DNA of 64,000 nucleotides from Callorhinus ursinus (lineage: Eukaryota; Chordata; Mammalia; Carnivora; Otariidae), in assembly GCF_003265705.1 (NCBI RefSeq), contig NW_020312817.1:50505589-50569588 (forward strand), in the 5' to 3' direction. Within the stretch, counting starts at the first letter, position 1, and every line of letters begins with the position of its first letter. A program made the translations under genes and the position numbers. Below, piece by piece: positions 10,729-21,060 of this stretch. The notes under the pieces are model-generated. The model searched no databases. It was not told the origin of the DNA and saw only the letters and a list, made by a program, of their open reading frames with translations.

Positions 10729-11569
10729 TGTGACATTTAATTTCTTAAAACAACTGTAGTATAGATGTTTGATAAAGTATGCAGTGGTGGGCATATGGAT
10801 ATTCTTTTTGTTATTCTCTATACTTGCCTATAGGTTTGAAGTGTAGAAGGAGGAAAAGGAGGGAAAAGGGTAATAACACTAATTGCTGATGTTTACTGAC
10901 CGCTAGGCTTGGCCCTTGGATTATGTCACTTAGGTAGAGAACAGGTTTCTTGCTCCGGATTGAGGGGGAAAGCACAGTTGTAGACACCAACATTCTGCAC
11001 CCTAGTCAGGGTCCTAGAGCCACTGGCACCTAGGAAGTTGGAGAAGATGTGTTGTGGGGGCCCCTTTGCTGCCCTTTCTCCCAACACCCTCAAGAATTCT
11101 TGTTCCTTTTCTCCTTTTTGCCCTCTCTTCTGCAGGGTGTCTCTCCACCTCTCTTATCTTTCCGAAGGGTGGCTTTTGCATCCCGGAGAAAGGTGCTAAG
11201 TGGGGCAAGCGCAGGTCTTTGGAGCTGCGATGCAGGGCCCGCGCACATCAGGCCCGAGGGAAGCCCAGCCCACAGGATGAGAGGGCCTGGGGCTACCGTA
11301 GGGAAACCCCACACCCCCTCCCCCTGCCCCGCTGCCTCCCCTCCAGCCCACACCTGTTCTGCCCCTCCTGCATCCCCTTGCTCCTGACAGATCAAGAGCA
11401 AACAAGGTTGTTTGTTCCTCTCTCGCCGGGATGCACAGTGACACAGGGGAGGCGCTGTGTATGCGGACAGCACACATTGCACTTTGCAGTTACCTACTGT
11501 TTCCTAACTTTTTCTTATGTATGCTGCTTTTAAGACTTTCTCTGAAATCCTAGGCTCTTCAATTAGACT
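10729..11569. other. Unassigned, partly GC-rich DNA
   Basis: The interval 10740-10850 looks like a worn L1 3' end. The interval 11040-11480 is C-rich with overlapping open frames on both strands but no consistent splice sites, codon bias or known motif. I call no gene. Confidence 0.35.
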
Positions 11570-11960
11570 GAAGTTAACAAACATCTATTTGTTTGAGGCC
11601 TTTTTTATGTGCTGGGTTAATGAGGGGTACAAAGGAATGAAGAATGCAGTTTCTTCCCATTGGGAACTCACAATCTCATGACTGGGGTGGGGGGCGGGGT
11701 GATTCACAACCGTCAGACTAAAGGGGCAGATTCTATGGGAGTAGGAAGGATGGAGAGTAGTTATAACTTCAGAGATCCAGGAAGGCTCCTTGGAGGAAAC
11801 TTTCCTCTGCAGATAACCTTCAAAGAGAGGGAAGCTTATGAAGGCAAGGAGTAGGTGAGATTAGGCAGACAGAAAATGCTGGGAGAGAAGAGAGAAGGGC
11901 TAGCTAGTAGGGGCCTCTTGGGGCCTCCCAGCTTTAAGGATGGGTGAAGACAGAGGGAAG
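11570..11960 (+). mobile_element. Ancient mammal-wide interspersed repeat, family not assigned
   Basis: Follows a widespread ancient repeat pattern: a 'tttttatgtgctgggttaat' opening, 'aggaaggctccttggaggaa' in the middle, and a 'gggctagctagtagg' end. Similar elements occur near 27870 and 61490. Confidence 0.45.
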
Positions 11961-12039
11961 AAGGAACGATCAGAGAGGAAGGATGAGGACTGGGGCAAAC
12001 AAGCCTCATGCGGTGATACTAGTATGTTTTCTACCCGCT

Positions 12040-12190
12040 TAGAGTACTTTAGAGCTGGGCGCTTAGCAGCAAACTAGCCAAAGCCCTTTCTTGTACTGAA
12101 AAGGAAGGACAGTGAGGCCCAAATAAGGGGGGAGTGATTTGCACAAAAGGGAAAACTGGGTCCAGTACTCAGGCTCCAGCTCGTGCTACA
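12040..12190 (-). mobile_element. MIR-like fragment
   Basis: Diverged minus-strand MIR order: 'aggacagtgaggcccaaata', 'agtgatttgcacaa', 'gtccagtactcaggctcc'. Weak but consistent. Confidence 0.4.
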
Positions 12191-12244
12191 CCATGCCCCT
12201 GTGACCCCCTGTGACAACCCAAGACCCAAGTCAGCATCTCCACT

Positions 12245-12325
12245 GCCATTCTGGCCAGCAGCCATGCCTGCCACAGTGCCTAGCACGTAGTAAGCACAAA
12301 CCTATTTGCTGAACTGAATTCTGTA
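12245..12325 (+). mobile_element. L2/MIR-type 3' tail
   Basis: The string cagtgcctagcacgtagtaa is the usual 3' end of L2/MIR elements. The rest of the element is not recognisable. Confidence 0.4.
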
Positions 12326-12431
12326 TCTTCCTTATTCCTCCAGTTTCTGAAGAAATGGCCAAGAAAGAGGGATGGTCCTCTATCAGATCTTGTGCTACCA
12401 CAGGCTCTGTGCAGGGTGCATATTGATGCTG

Positions 12432-12440
12432 TCTTTCTTT

Positions 12441-12500
<60 letters not shown>

Positions 12501-12531
12501 TTCTTTTCTTTCTTTCTTTCTTTCTTTCTTT
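12432..12531. repeat. (TTTC)n microsatellite
   Basis: About 100 bases of TTTC units with two short interruptions (ttttctttt). It lies wholly inside the tail of the SINE at 12432-12721. Confidence 0.97.
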
Positions 12532-12721
12532 AGGTTTTTATTTCTTTGACAGAGAGAGACACAGCGAGAAAGGGAACACAAGCACGGGGAGTGGAAGAGG
12601 GAGAAGCAGGCTTCCCGCGGAGCAGGGAGCCCGACGTGGGGCTCCATCCCAGGACCCTGGGATCATGACCTGAGCCAAAGGCAGACACAGACACTTAACA
12701 ACTGAGCCACCCAGGCGCCCC
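12432..12721 (-). mobile_element. Can-SINE with (CTTT)n-expanded tail and perfect TSD
   Basis: Minus-strand SINE with head at 12721. A 9-base TSD, ttgatgctg, lies at 12423-12431 and 12722-12730. Because the TSD encloses the microsatellite, the repeat grew from the SINE's own A-rich tail. Confidence 0.96.
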
Positions 12722-12739
12722 TTGATGCTGCCTTCTTGA

Positions 12740-12880
12740 TCCCCACAGCCATGCTGTTATTCCCACTTTACAGAGGAGGAAACTGCATCTTGGAGAGTTA
12801 GGTGGTCTGTTTTACAGCTAGTGAACTGCCTGAACTCAAACCCAGGTCCATCTGACTCTAAATTCTGTGATGAGGGTGTC
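12740..12880 (-). mobile_element. MIR fragment
   Basis: Clear minus-strand MIR: 'ttattcccactttacagagg', 'aggaaactgcatcttggaga', 'cagctagtgaactgcc', 'tcaaacccaggtccatctga'. Confidence 0.8.
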
Positions 12881-13990
12881 AATGTAAATGGTTGAAATCG
12901 AGTTTCATTGAATTGATTTCTGTTCCCTGCCCATAGCCCTTGGGGTGAGATTTTTTCTTTTTCCTTTGGGGTGAATGGGGGATAGCGTTGTAGTGGAAGA
13001 GTGTGAAAGAGGATAAATTCTTTTAAGGACTACCTTGCTTTAACTGCTCATAACTGATGGAACTTCCAACACCAAACAAAGGTATTGGTTCTTTTTCTTA
13101 AAGTCACCGCCCATGTCTTTAGCGCCTCTCTGCATCATGGGCATTAGAACCCAATCTGAGGATGGAGAAACTCAGGGGCATTGTTGAAATGGAAAGACAT
13201 AAAAAGAACTGCATTATAGTGTGTGAGACCTCTCCAAGTGTCTTGTAAGCCGATGCAGTTGGAGAGGGGAGAGGATGAGAGAACCATCTAGAAAGAGGTT
13301 TCTGTGCTCAGAAGAAAGGAAAATGGAGATGTGATGGTGGTGGTGGGAGATGTATGAGTCTTCAGGTAGATGTTGGGTGGTGTCGGGCAGGGAGAAAACA
13401 GACTTGTCACAGGCTCTGCAGCACCAGCCCAGACCTCCCCTCATCCATACAGGTGGGTTTCTGGGGTTGTCACCAAGCTTTTGCCACACCCTACTAAGGC
13501 TGGGGGAGGTTGAGTCCAGGGTTGGGGACAGGTTGGGAGAGAACTGGGTGGGAGGGAGCATTGGAAGTCCCAGGAAAGCTCACGTTCCAGGCCAGGTGCA
13601 GAGGCTGAGCCTTGCTGCCAGCTGGAGGTCTGGGAGTGGGGCGGGGGCTCTGGTTGCCTGTTTGTTCAGCACTGAACTGAGGTTCCTGTTAGGAAATGCC
13701 TTGTTTGTGTCCAGACTGATTTGTTTGCTGTTCACACTTACATGGAGAGCTGCCCCTTAGAGTCCTGGCTTCACACATAGGGATAGCCGTGGGAAGGGGG
13801 AACATGAGCAGAACCCAGAGCCTGCAGGGTCTGGAGTATAATCTGGGAAAATGAACATCTACAGCTCCTGGTGAGGAGAGGGAGGGTTGGACCTCACAGG
13901 AAGCTCAGCCCTGACTTCTTGCTTTCCAGAGAAGAGGCATATCGGAGTCCTGACTCAGGAAGGGCTTGGAGTTTGGCTTCCTCACTCCCC
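12881..13990. other. No feature recognised
   Basis: Balanced-composition DNA without a named repeat. Open frames at 13214-13561 (minus) and 13350-13760 (plus) overlap on opposite strands and have no flanking splice signals, so I treat them as chance. Confidence 0.4.
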
Positions 13991-13994
13991 ACGG

Positions 13995-14136
13995 AAACTG
14001 TCTAGTGAGGAGCAAAACATCTTAATGCAGGTTCCACTTTGAGATGCTGATTTAGTTGGTCTGGGGTGCGGCCAGGCCATCAGGACTTATAAAACCTTCC
14101 CAGGCGATTCCAACTGGGCAGCCAAGGTGAGAACTG
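13995..14136 (+). mobile_element. MER5-type DNA transposon fragment (hAT-Charlie), first copy
   Basis: Diverged MER5-like order: 'tttagttggtctggggtgcg', 'ccaggcgattccaact', 'gagaactgctgttc'. Confidence 0.6.
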
Positions 14137-14330
14137 CTGTTCCAGAGTCTATCAGCTCCTCACACCTTAACATGTATACAGGTCACCTTGGGGTCTCGTT
14201 AAATTGTAGATCTGACTCAGTAGGCCCGAGTTGGTTCCTTAGCTTCTGCGTTTCTAACACACCCCCAGGTGAAGCTCGTGCTGCTGGTCTGGGGACCATA
14301 TTTGGAGTAGCAAGACTCTATACTTGCTTT
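14137..14330 (+). mobile_element. MER5A DNA transposon (hAT-Charlie), second copy
   Basis: Good match to MER5A: 'atgtatacaggtcaccttgg', 'gactcagtaggcccgag', 'agcttctgcgtttctaacac', 'gctggtctggggaccatatt', 'agtagcaagactcta'. It directly follows another MER5-type fragment in the same orientation. Confidence 0.85.
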
Positions 14331-14689
14331 GGACTCCTCCTTCCAATTGTCCTCATTGCTCAGAGGGAAAGGGGTAGAACCATGAACCCAAGCTTCCTGC
14401 ACCTGTTCACCCAGCCCACCGTTTTCCCACTACCTTACTTGGTAAGTAATCAACAGGCCTCACAGACTCTCTGGCCCAGGCCAGTCCTCTAGTCATTTTC
14501 AGGGTCTAAGTGGACCAAACAGATCCCTGCCCTATCTAAGACAAACCAATTCAGCTAGCTCCAGTTGGGAGTGTGGCAGAGGGAGGGAGAGGGCAGGAGC
14601 GGAAGCAGAAAACACATCCTTCTCTGGCCTGTTGGGCAGACAGGACACACATATCTTATGGTAGGGTATATTCCTAAAGATGGGTGTAA
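14331..14689. other. No feature recognised
   Basis: Short unassigned stretch between MER5 and MLT1 elements, with no coding signal. Confidence 0.4.
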
Positions 14690-15370
14690 TAATACTTTCT
14701 TCCCACATAATCTGTTATAAGGAGGCCTTGCCATGTCCCCAGCCACTCTTCTTGGATCGAGGCTAGCCCTTTGGCTTGTTTTGGCCTATAGAATGTGGGG
14801 AAAGTGACTGTGGAACTTCTGAGGTTGGGCCTTATGATCTGAAGTCTTCCTGTTGCCATTCGGGATGCTCACTTGTGGGATCCAGCTTCCATTGAAGAAG
14901 CCCAAACTAGCCATGTGGAGAGTTTTAGAGAGGTTCCAGCCTTCCAGCCAATCCTGCCAAGACCCTAGATTTGTGAATGGAGCTATCCAGAATGCTCCAG
15001 TCCCAGGCATCTGATAGCAATCCAGACCAGCTTCACAATTTGTGAAGCCCACTGTAAAATGAAAACATAGGGTCCCTTGTTCAAAAATGATTATGAATTT
15101 CAAGAATAGCAACAGCAGAGCATTAGATCAACCCCAGGGCCTCTCTGAGCGTGGGGCCTGGTGCAGCTGCCTAGGTCCTACGCTTGTGGAGCCAGCCCGA
15201 TTGCAACCTCCTAAGAAATCCTAGCTGACACGACATGAAGCAGAACATCACAGCTGGGCTCTGCCCAAATTCCCGACCCCCAGCGTTGTGAGCAAATACA
15301 GTAGTTGTTGTTTTGAACCACCAAGTTTGGGAGTGGTTAGCTACATGACAGCAGATGACAAAACACATCC
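14690..15370 (+). mobile_element. MLT1-type LTR (ERVL-MaLR), split by another repeat
   Basis: The left part (14690-15005) has MLT1 features such as 'cattgaagaagcccaaacta' and 'gccatgtggagagttttaga'. The 3' end is at 15198-15370: 'gttgttgttttgaaccacca', 'agtttgggagtggttag'. The interval 15005-15197 does not belong to the LTR. Resembles MLT1C/D. Confidence 0.7.
15006..15197 (+). mobile_element. Unassigned interspersed repeat, copy 1, inside MLT1
   Basis: Starts near 'ccagaccagcttcacaattt' and contains 'actgtaaaatgaaaacatag', 'gcagagcattagatc' and 'tgagcgtggggcctgg'. A second copy of the same pattern is at 28215-28400. Its insertion inside the LTR gives usable boundaries. Confidence 0.6.
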
Positions 15371-15904
15371 CGTGGCCTCTTTCTCAGGATGGGAGAGCTG
15401 TGACGGGAGGGGAGTGGCAGGCCAGACTTCGGGCTAAGAACAATGACAGCTCATAATGCTTGTTCACTAAATGGACGAATCTTTGATGATGCAGCCAACT
15501 TACAGACCACAGCAGGTTAAAAACTAACTACAGCCCAGTGTTTGAAGGCATGATTTCCCCAGAATATGCTGACCTGGGGGAAGGCAGAGGAGGCAAGGAC
15601 AGACCCTGCTTGCTTTGCCTTTTCTCAGGGGAGGCAGTGTGGGGGAGCAAAAGAAGAAAGGGCTTGCAAGTCAGACAGACCGAGGCTTCCATCAGGCATG
15701 TGCACAGTCACAGAGGGAGCCTCCTCATCTGTTCTCATCCTGCTCCCCTTGTGGCTTTTCCCATCCCTGAAAGTGGCAACTTCTTCCTTCTAGCTGCTCA
15801 GGCGAAAAAATGTAGCCAGCTTTGGGTCCAGTCTTTCTCTCATCCTCACATCCAATCCATCAGCGTCATTCTCATAAGACTCTACCTTCCAAATAGACCC
15901 GGAG
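15371..15904. other. No feature recognised
   Basis: Unassigned DNA with an open frame at 15538-15909 (plus, 123 codons) that has no homology I recognise and no splice context. Judged to be chance. Confidence 0.35.
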
Positions 15905-16870
15905 TCTGACTTTATCCAACCACCTTCACTGATGCTACAGTGGGCCAAGCTTCATGTTTCTTGCTAGGATCACTACAGTAGCTACCTGGCTGTTTTCTTG
16001 CCCCTCTCCAGTCTTCAACCCAGCAGCTAGCGTAGTTCTGGTAAATCGGGTTAGAGTATGTCACTTCTTTGCTCAGTATCCTCCAGTGACTCCCCAGGTC
16101 ATTCCAGGTAGGGGTTGACAAGGCCCTTGACAACTCTTACTTCTCTAATCTCATCCACTACTCTTCAATACCCCCCTCCCCATATGCCCGCACACACTCT
16201 GCTCCAACCACACCGGCCTCTGGCTTTCCCTTGGCCAAATATACTCCTGCCTCAGGGCCTTTGCACTTCTGTTCTCTCTGCCTGGAACACTTGTCCTCCA
16301 GATATCTGTAGGGCGCATTCCCCATCTTCCTTTTTTTTTTTTTTTAAGATTTTATTAATTTGACAGAGAGAGACACAGCGAGAGAGGGAACACAAGCAGG
16401 GGGAGTGGGAGAAGGAGAAGCAGGCTTCCTGCGGAGTAGGGAGCCCGATGCGGGGCTTGATCCCAGGACCCTGGGATCATGACCTGAGCCGAAGGCAGAC
16501 GCTTAATGACTGAGCCACCCAGGCTCCCCCATTCCCTATCTTCTTAAGGCCCTTGCTGAAATGTCACCTTTTTAATGAGGTCTTCCCTGACCTGACTCTC
16601 TCTGCCTTGTCCTATATTCCTTATTTCCTTGTACTGCTTGATTTTTCTTTGTAGTACTTGTCACCATCCAGCAAACGTGTATTTTACTAACTTATTTTTA
16701 TTATCTCTCTCAACAAGAATATAAGCTCTTCAAGGACACAGATTATCTGCTTTGTTTACTGCTTTTTCTCTTTGTGCCTGGAACTGAGCTTGGCACAGAA
16801 TGATCAGTCCACAAATATTTGTTAAATGAATAAACCAAATGAATGAATGTAACTGATATCAGCTTCACCT
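15905..16870 (+). mobile_element. L2 LINE 3' end, split by a Can-SINE
   Basis: Textbook L2 order: 'tgctcagtatcctccagtga', 'tccaaccacaccggcctctg', 'tttgcacttctgttctctct', 'gcctggaacacttg', 'aaatgtcacctttttaatga', 'ggtcttccctgacctgactc', 'aatataagctcttcaaggac' and a 3' end near 'aatatttgttaaatgaataa'. Confidence 0.9.
16331..16529 (-). mobile_element. Can-SINE, with TSD
   Basis: Minus-strand full copy inside L2. TSD cattccccatcttc (about 16317-16330) recurs at 16530-16543 as cattccctatcttc, one change. Confidence 0.96.
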
Positions 16871-17072
16871 AATACAGCCCACTTTGTTGCATTTGGTGAA
16901 ATCAAAAATGAGTAATAAAGATACAGCTCCTGGCATAGAACAGAGGCTTGTGCACACATACGTGTGGGTATCAGGGAGGAGATGTGAGCAGGGCAGGAAA
17001 CAGCTCATCAGCCTGATTAGTGTCTTCCCCGTTGGCTAGGTGCTCCTCTCAGGGCCCCTAAGGAACCAGGTA

Positions 17073-17288
17073 GGGGCACCTGGGTGGCTCAGTTGGTTAA
17101 GCATTCGACTCTTGATTTCAGCGGGGGTCATGATCTCGGGTTTGTGGGATGGGGCTCCGTGCTCAGTGTGGAGTCTTCTTGTCCCTCTCCCTCTGCTCCT
17201 CCACGCGACCCCCCCGCTCTCTCTCTTTTTTCGCTTTCTCTCTCAAATAAATAAATAAAATCTTAAAAAAAAAAAAAAGAACAAAAAA
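17073..17288 (+). mobile_element. Older-subtype Can-SINE, with TSD
   Basis: The body reads 'aagcattcgactcttgattt' and 'catgatctcgggtttgtggg', an older subfamily. TSD aaggaaccaggta at 17060-17072 recurs near 17289-17300 with one change. Confidence 0.93.
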
Positions 17289-17300
17289 AGGAGCCAGGTA

Positions 17301-18039
17301 GGCTGCCATGAGCTTGAGTTTCTGGTTCAAGATCACCAGGGTGTCAGCTTTTTCCTTGGGAATTCTGGGTAGGGATTGATTTGGGCCAAACACATCACAT
17401 ATCACTTGAAACGTCACTTTTCTAAGCAAAAATACGTACCTGAATTCAAGTTCTTACAAGCTCTCCCTACTGTCATTTCGCATTATCATTTAATCCAATG
17501 ATTCTCAATCTTTTTTCTGCATTTAATATCATTTTTCAAAAATATTTTTTTAATGATTCTTTTTTGCTTTTAGACCTCAGAAGCAGAGAGCTGGCTCTCC
17601 TACTCCTTCATGGCCATTACCCTCAGAGGTCCATCCAGGCCCCATTCCTCTTTTTGTCTCTTGCCAGCTCCCCCCCACCCCGATCAGCCTCTCTCTCATG
17701 TATTTGCTATTTGTTATTATTTATGGATCCATGTGAAACATGTAGGGTGGTTTTGTATATATGTCTTAAATTTATATAAAGAGTGTTGTGTATATATTCC
17801 TCCCTCCCTCCCTCCCTTCCTTTTCTTCTTTTTCTACTCAAAACTATGTTAAAGGTCTCTCTTTGGTGCTATATGTGCAGAAGTTTGTTTCTAATAGCCA
17901 TTTTCTAGAATTTCACATTGTGGATGAAAGTCTGTTGTCAGGTTAATTTTTATTTGTAGAAAACCTCTGTTGTTGAAAAGCTTGGAAGATTGTTTCCTTA
18001 TCATCAGCATTCAAAAGTCTCAACAAGATGCTTGGGTGT
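17301..18039. other. No firm feature; T-rich DNA
   Basis: Includes a CCTC/CCTT tract at about 17798-17824. The interval 17730-17960 looks like antisense LINE (a 'tctaatagccattttctaga' block) but is not assignable. Confidence 0.35.
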
Positions 18040-18335
18040 GTATTTTCTCTCCACACGTCTTTATAGCTGTGGGGCAACCTGCAATTGGAGGGGAGAGTTT
18101 TGGATGTCTTGAAGATGAGGTGTCTGAGAAACACAGGCCAGTGGAGACACCGGACAATGTGTTGGATCGAAGAAGGTGCCTGGGCTAGACGTAGATTTGG
18201 GGGTCACATGCATGTGGATTCTAGTTGGAAAAGAAAAACATCAGTGCATGAGATGAAAGATGGAGGAGCACGGTCAAGTGCGGAGATGAGCAGGCTGAGC
18301 TCCTGAAAGCAGGTTATCAGAGGGCTTAATTTTAG
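18040..18335 (+). mobile_element. Possible ancient interspersed repeat
   Basis: The order 'tggaggggagagttttggat', 'gggctagacgtagatttggg', 'ggtcacatgcatgtgg' resembles an old dispersed mammalian repeat also suspected near 39070 and 46145. It is flanked by splice-like strings, see the rejected list. Confidence 0.35.
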
Positions 18336-18359
18336 GTAAGCAATTGTTTTCCTCCCCTC

Positions 18360-18935
18360 CATTTACAAAATTATAATAAAATATTTCAAACTCTAAGAAA
18401 ATTATGGATAAAAACACGATAAATACCTAAGAGGCCACCATCCAACTTTTTTTACTGTAGCTCCTGCCACAGTTACTTCAGTTTTTCTTTTTTAAAGCAC
18501 ATGTGTCTGTAGACACATACACAACCCCTTTGAGCCTCTCTCCAGTCCCATTCCCTGGAGTTAACTACCATTCCAGTTGGGGTTATCGTTTCCATTCATG
18601 GTCTCATGCAGTTGCTCCACAGTTACTTATGTAAGTGTTGCTATATGTAAGCAACATATAGCATGAGGTGTTTTGCATGCTTCTAAACTTCAGATATGTA
18701 GCGTCATACCGTACTTATCATTCGTCAGCTTGTCCCTTTCACACAGCACTATGGTTGTAAGTTTTGTGTATGTAGCCCTGGTTTGTTACTCTTCATTGCT
18801 GTAGAGTATTCCAAAGATGAAGGTACTACAATTTTTCCATTTATACTGTTGAAGGACATTTGGGTTGTGTCCAGTTTTTGGTTATTCAAACAGTCCTGCA
18901 AAGGACTGCTGTTCTGGGTTAATGGCCACACTTAG
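18360..18935 (-). mobile_element. L1M fragment, antisense
   Basis: Antisense L1M pattern: 'gagttaactaccattccagt', 'ttgctgtagagtattccaaa', 'tttccatttatactgttgaa', 'ggacatttgggttgtgtcca'. Confidence 0.75.
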
Positions 18936-18964
18936 GTCATTCTGGGGACTGACTGGAGATCCTT

Positions 18965-19150
18965 CAGGGATGTATGGAGCATCTGCTATGTGCTGGATAT
19001 GGCAAAATCATAGCAGGGAATCCTTATCACAACCCGTGAAAAATCAATACTTCTTTACAAATAGGGAACACAAGGCTCAGAAAGGAGGGTAAGCCACTTA
19101 TCCAGATGATGCAGCTAGTACATGACCGAAGAGAGGGGCGCTCTTTCCTG
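18965..19150 (-). mobile_element. MIR fragment
   Basis: Minus-strand MIR: 'tctgctatgtgctggatatg', 'atccttatcacaaccc', 'ctttacaaatagggaacaca', 'aggctcagaaaggagggtaa', 'gatgcagctagtacatgac'. Confidence 0.75.
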
Positions 19151-19454
19151 CCTCCAAGCTCCTCTGGCCTTGACCTCAGGTAACTCACAGCCTCAGTCCT
19201 GGGGTTGGGGGTGTGTCTAGAGCTTTCTTGGGCTGGTGTTTCTGCGGGCTGGGACCACACCTGGACTTGGTGCTGGGGAGGGTCCTGTCAATGCTCACTG
19301 CCTGAGTAGGCTCAGCCCAGAGACAGAACAGATAGGTGCACGATGCTGGTCACTGGGCTGTTTGTGCACCTGCACCTACTCTGGGGCTAGAGGCTCGTGG
19401 GAAGCAGGACCCAGTTTTCTCAGTCTCTGCGGAGCTCCTCGTACAGTGCCCTGG

Positions 19455-19600
19455 AGAATTTAAGCTCTCCGTCCCGGCAGTAGCTTGTAGGGGCCTGGAC
19501 TTGCTGTCAGGAAACCTAGACTCTGGTCAGGTCCTATATCTAACTTGTGTGACAAGACCCAGGAAAGTCACTTAGGCCTCTTGTGAAATGAGATGATAGC
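19455..19600 (+). mobile_element. MIR-like fragment
   Basis: Weak plus-strand MIR order: 'aacctagactctggtcaggt', 'cttgtgtgacaagaccc', 'gtcacttaggcctcttgtga'. Confidence 0.4.
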
Positions 19601-19639
19601 CTCAGGGGGTGCTGATCCCATTCATGGAGGCACCATTTT

Positions 19640-19910
19640 GCTTTTTAAGTGCCTGTCCCTCCTGGGCATGGTCCCAGCGAGGCTGCGAGAACGCCCCACG
19701 ACGTGAGAGGGTGGGGGGCTCCTGGAACCTACGGACTGAAGGGCGGGGCAGACGGAAAGTGTCGTCTCTCGCGGCAGGCAGCAGGGGGCGCGCGCAGACC
19801 GTGTGATGCGGACGGCCAGTGCCTTGGCTGTCAGTGGCACCCCGACCTCTGGTGTCTGGGCAGCCGGGGCAAGGGCGCGGGACGCGGCAAGGCCCCTTAT
19901 ATAGGAGCCT
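19640..19910. promoter_or_regulatory. CpG-rich patch with CTCF-like motif
   Basis: CpG density rises well above the surroundings (ccccacgacgtgagaggg, gggggcgcgcgcagaccg, cgcgggacgcggcaaggc). No exon is evident. It is about 2.5 kb before the main CpG island and could be a satellite of the same regulatory domain. Confidence 0.5.
19775..19793 (+). promoter_or_regulatory. CTCF-like motif 1
   Basis: caggcagcagggggcgcgc fits the CTCF core (CAG-GGGGCGC) in forward orientation, with the invariant AGGGGGC. The 5' part (cagg) departs from consensus. Binding is inferred from the motif only. Confidence 0.65.
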
Positions 19911-20617
19911 AAACGTTAGGATCAGTTTGGTCTGCAGACCCCTCAGAAGCTCCAGGAAATGAAGCCTGAGTCGAGGAGGAGGGGCACGGCTCTGTGTCCC
20001 GCTGGGGCAGTAGAGTATGGGTGGGGAGGGGAAGAAGGGATGCAGTGTGGGCGCCGACCACCGCTGCTCTCTTGCTGGTGGCGGCAACACTTTCTAACTG
20101 CGGGGGAGAAACAAGCATCCCCCACCTCCCAGGCGAAAGAGTGTAATGTAGAGTCAACTGCAGGAGATCCCCAAATGTCAAAAAGAAAAAGACCTCATTT
20201 TTCGTCTTATTCCTCTCTGGACTCTGGAGGGGTGCAGACAGGGAAAGCAACCCTCCCCCTACCCTACACAGTCCCAGCTGGGAAGTGGCAGTGCCCCATA
20301 GGGGACCCATTTTCCTGCTCCCAGACCACAACCCTTGCCAGCCTCAAGTGTCCAAGGTCCCTCTGTCCTGACAGTATAGGTTCTCTTCTGATTCTAAAAC
20401 TAATATATACATGTTGCATAAAAAAAAGCAATACTGAAATTACCATTAAGAAAATGAAAGCCCTCCCATAATCACTTTTCAAGTTTATTTCTATTCTGTA
20501 CATAAACTAACACACATATTTATTACAATGACTTTACAGAAATCATTGACTCAAACAATAGCACTATTCTTCAACTTACTTTATTTCTCACTTAGTATGC
20601 ATTGGACATACTAAGTG

Positions 20618-20653
20618 TCCATATATATATATATATATGTATATATGTATATA
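20618..20653. repeat. AT/GTAT microsatellite
   Basis: atatat run followed by gtatat units; short and imperfect. Confidence 0.9.
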
Positions 20654-20663
20654 AAACTCTGCC

Positions 20664-21060
20664 TTATTTATTTATTTATTTATTATGATAGAGAACGCCG
20701 GGGGAGGGGCAGAGGGAGAGAGAGAATCTTAAGCAGGCTCCACACCCAGTGAAAAACCTGATGCTGTCTCGATCTCATGACCCTGAGATCATGACCTGAG
20801 CTGAATCAAGAGTTGGTTGCTCGGGGTGCCTGGGTGGCTCAGTTGGTTGGGCTACTGCCTTCGGCTCGGGTCATGATCCTGGAGTCCCGGGATTGAGTCC
20901 CACATCAGGCTCCCTGCTCGGCAGGGAGTCTGCTTCTCCCTCTGACCCTCCCCCCTCTCATGCTCTCTATCTCATTCTCTCTCTCAAATAAATAAATAAA
21001 ATCTTTAAAAAAAAAAAAAGAGTTGGATGCTCAACCGAATGAGCCACCCAGGTGCCCCAG
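20664..21060 (-). mobile_element. Older Can-SINE, interrupted by a younger Can-SINE
   Basis: Left half from ttatttatttatttatttat through 'gatctcatgaccctgagatc' to 20822. The right half resumes at 21019 and ends in gccacccaggtgcccc. The middle is occupied by the plus-strand SINE at 20823-21018. Confidence 0.93.
20823..21018 (+). mobile_element. Can-SINE nested in a Can-SINE, with TSD
   Basis: Full plus-strand copy of the 'cctggagtcccgggattgag' subtype. TSD agagttggttgctc at 20809-20822 recurs at 21019-21032 with one change. The TSD lies within the host SINE's own sequence. Confidence 0.96.

Noticed and set aside
18043..18340. Possible exon bounded by a pyrimidine tract plus AG (ctttatag at about 18066) and a GTAAG donor-like string (about 18335).
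   Set aside because: The interior looks like an old dispersed repeat, has no recognised protein, and isolated splice-like strings are frequent by chance.
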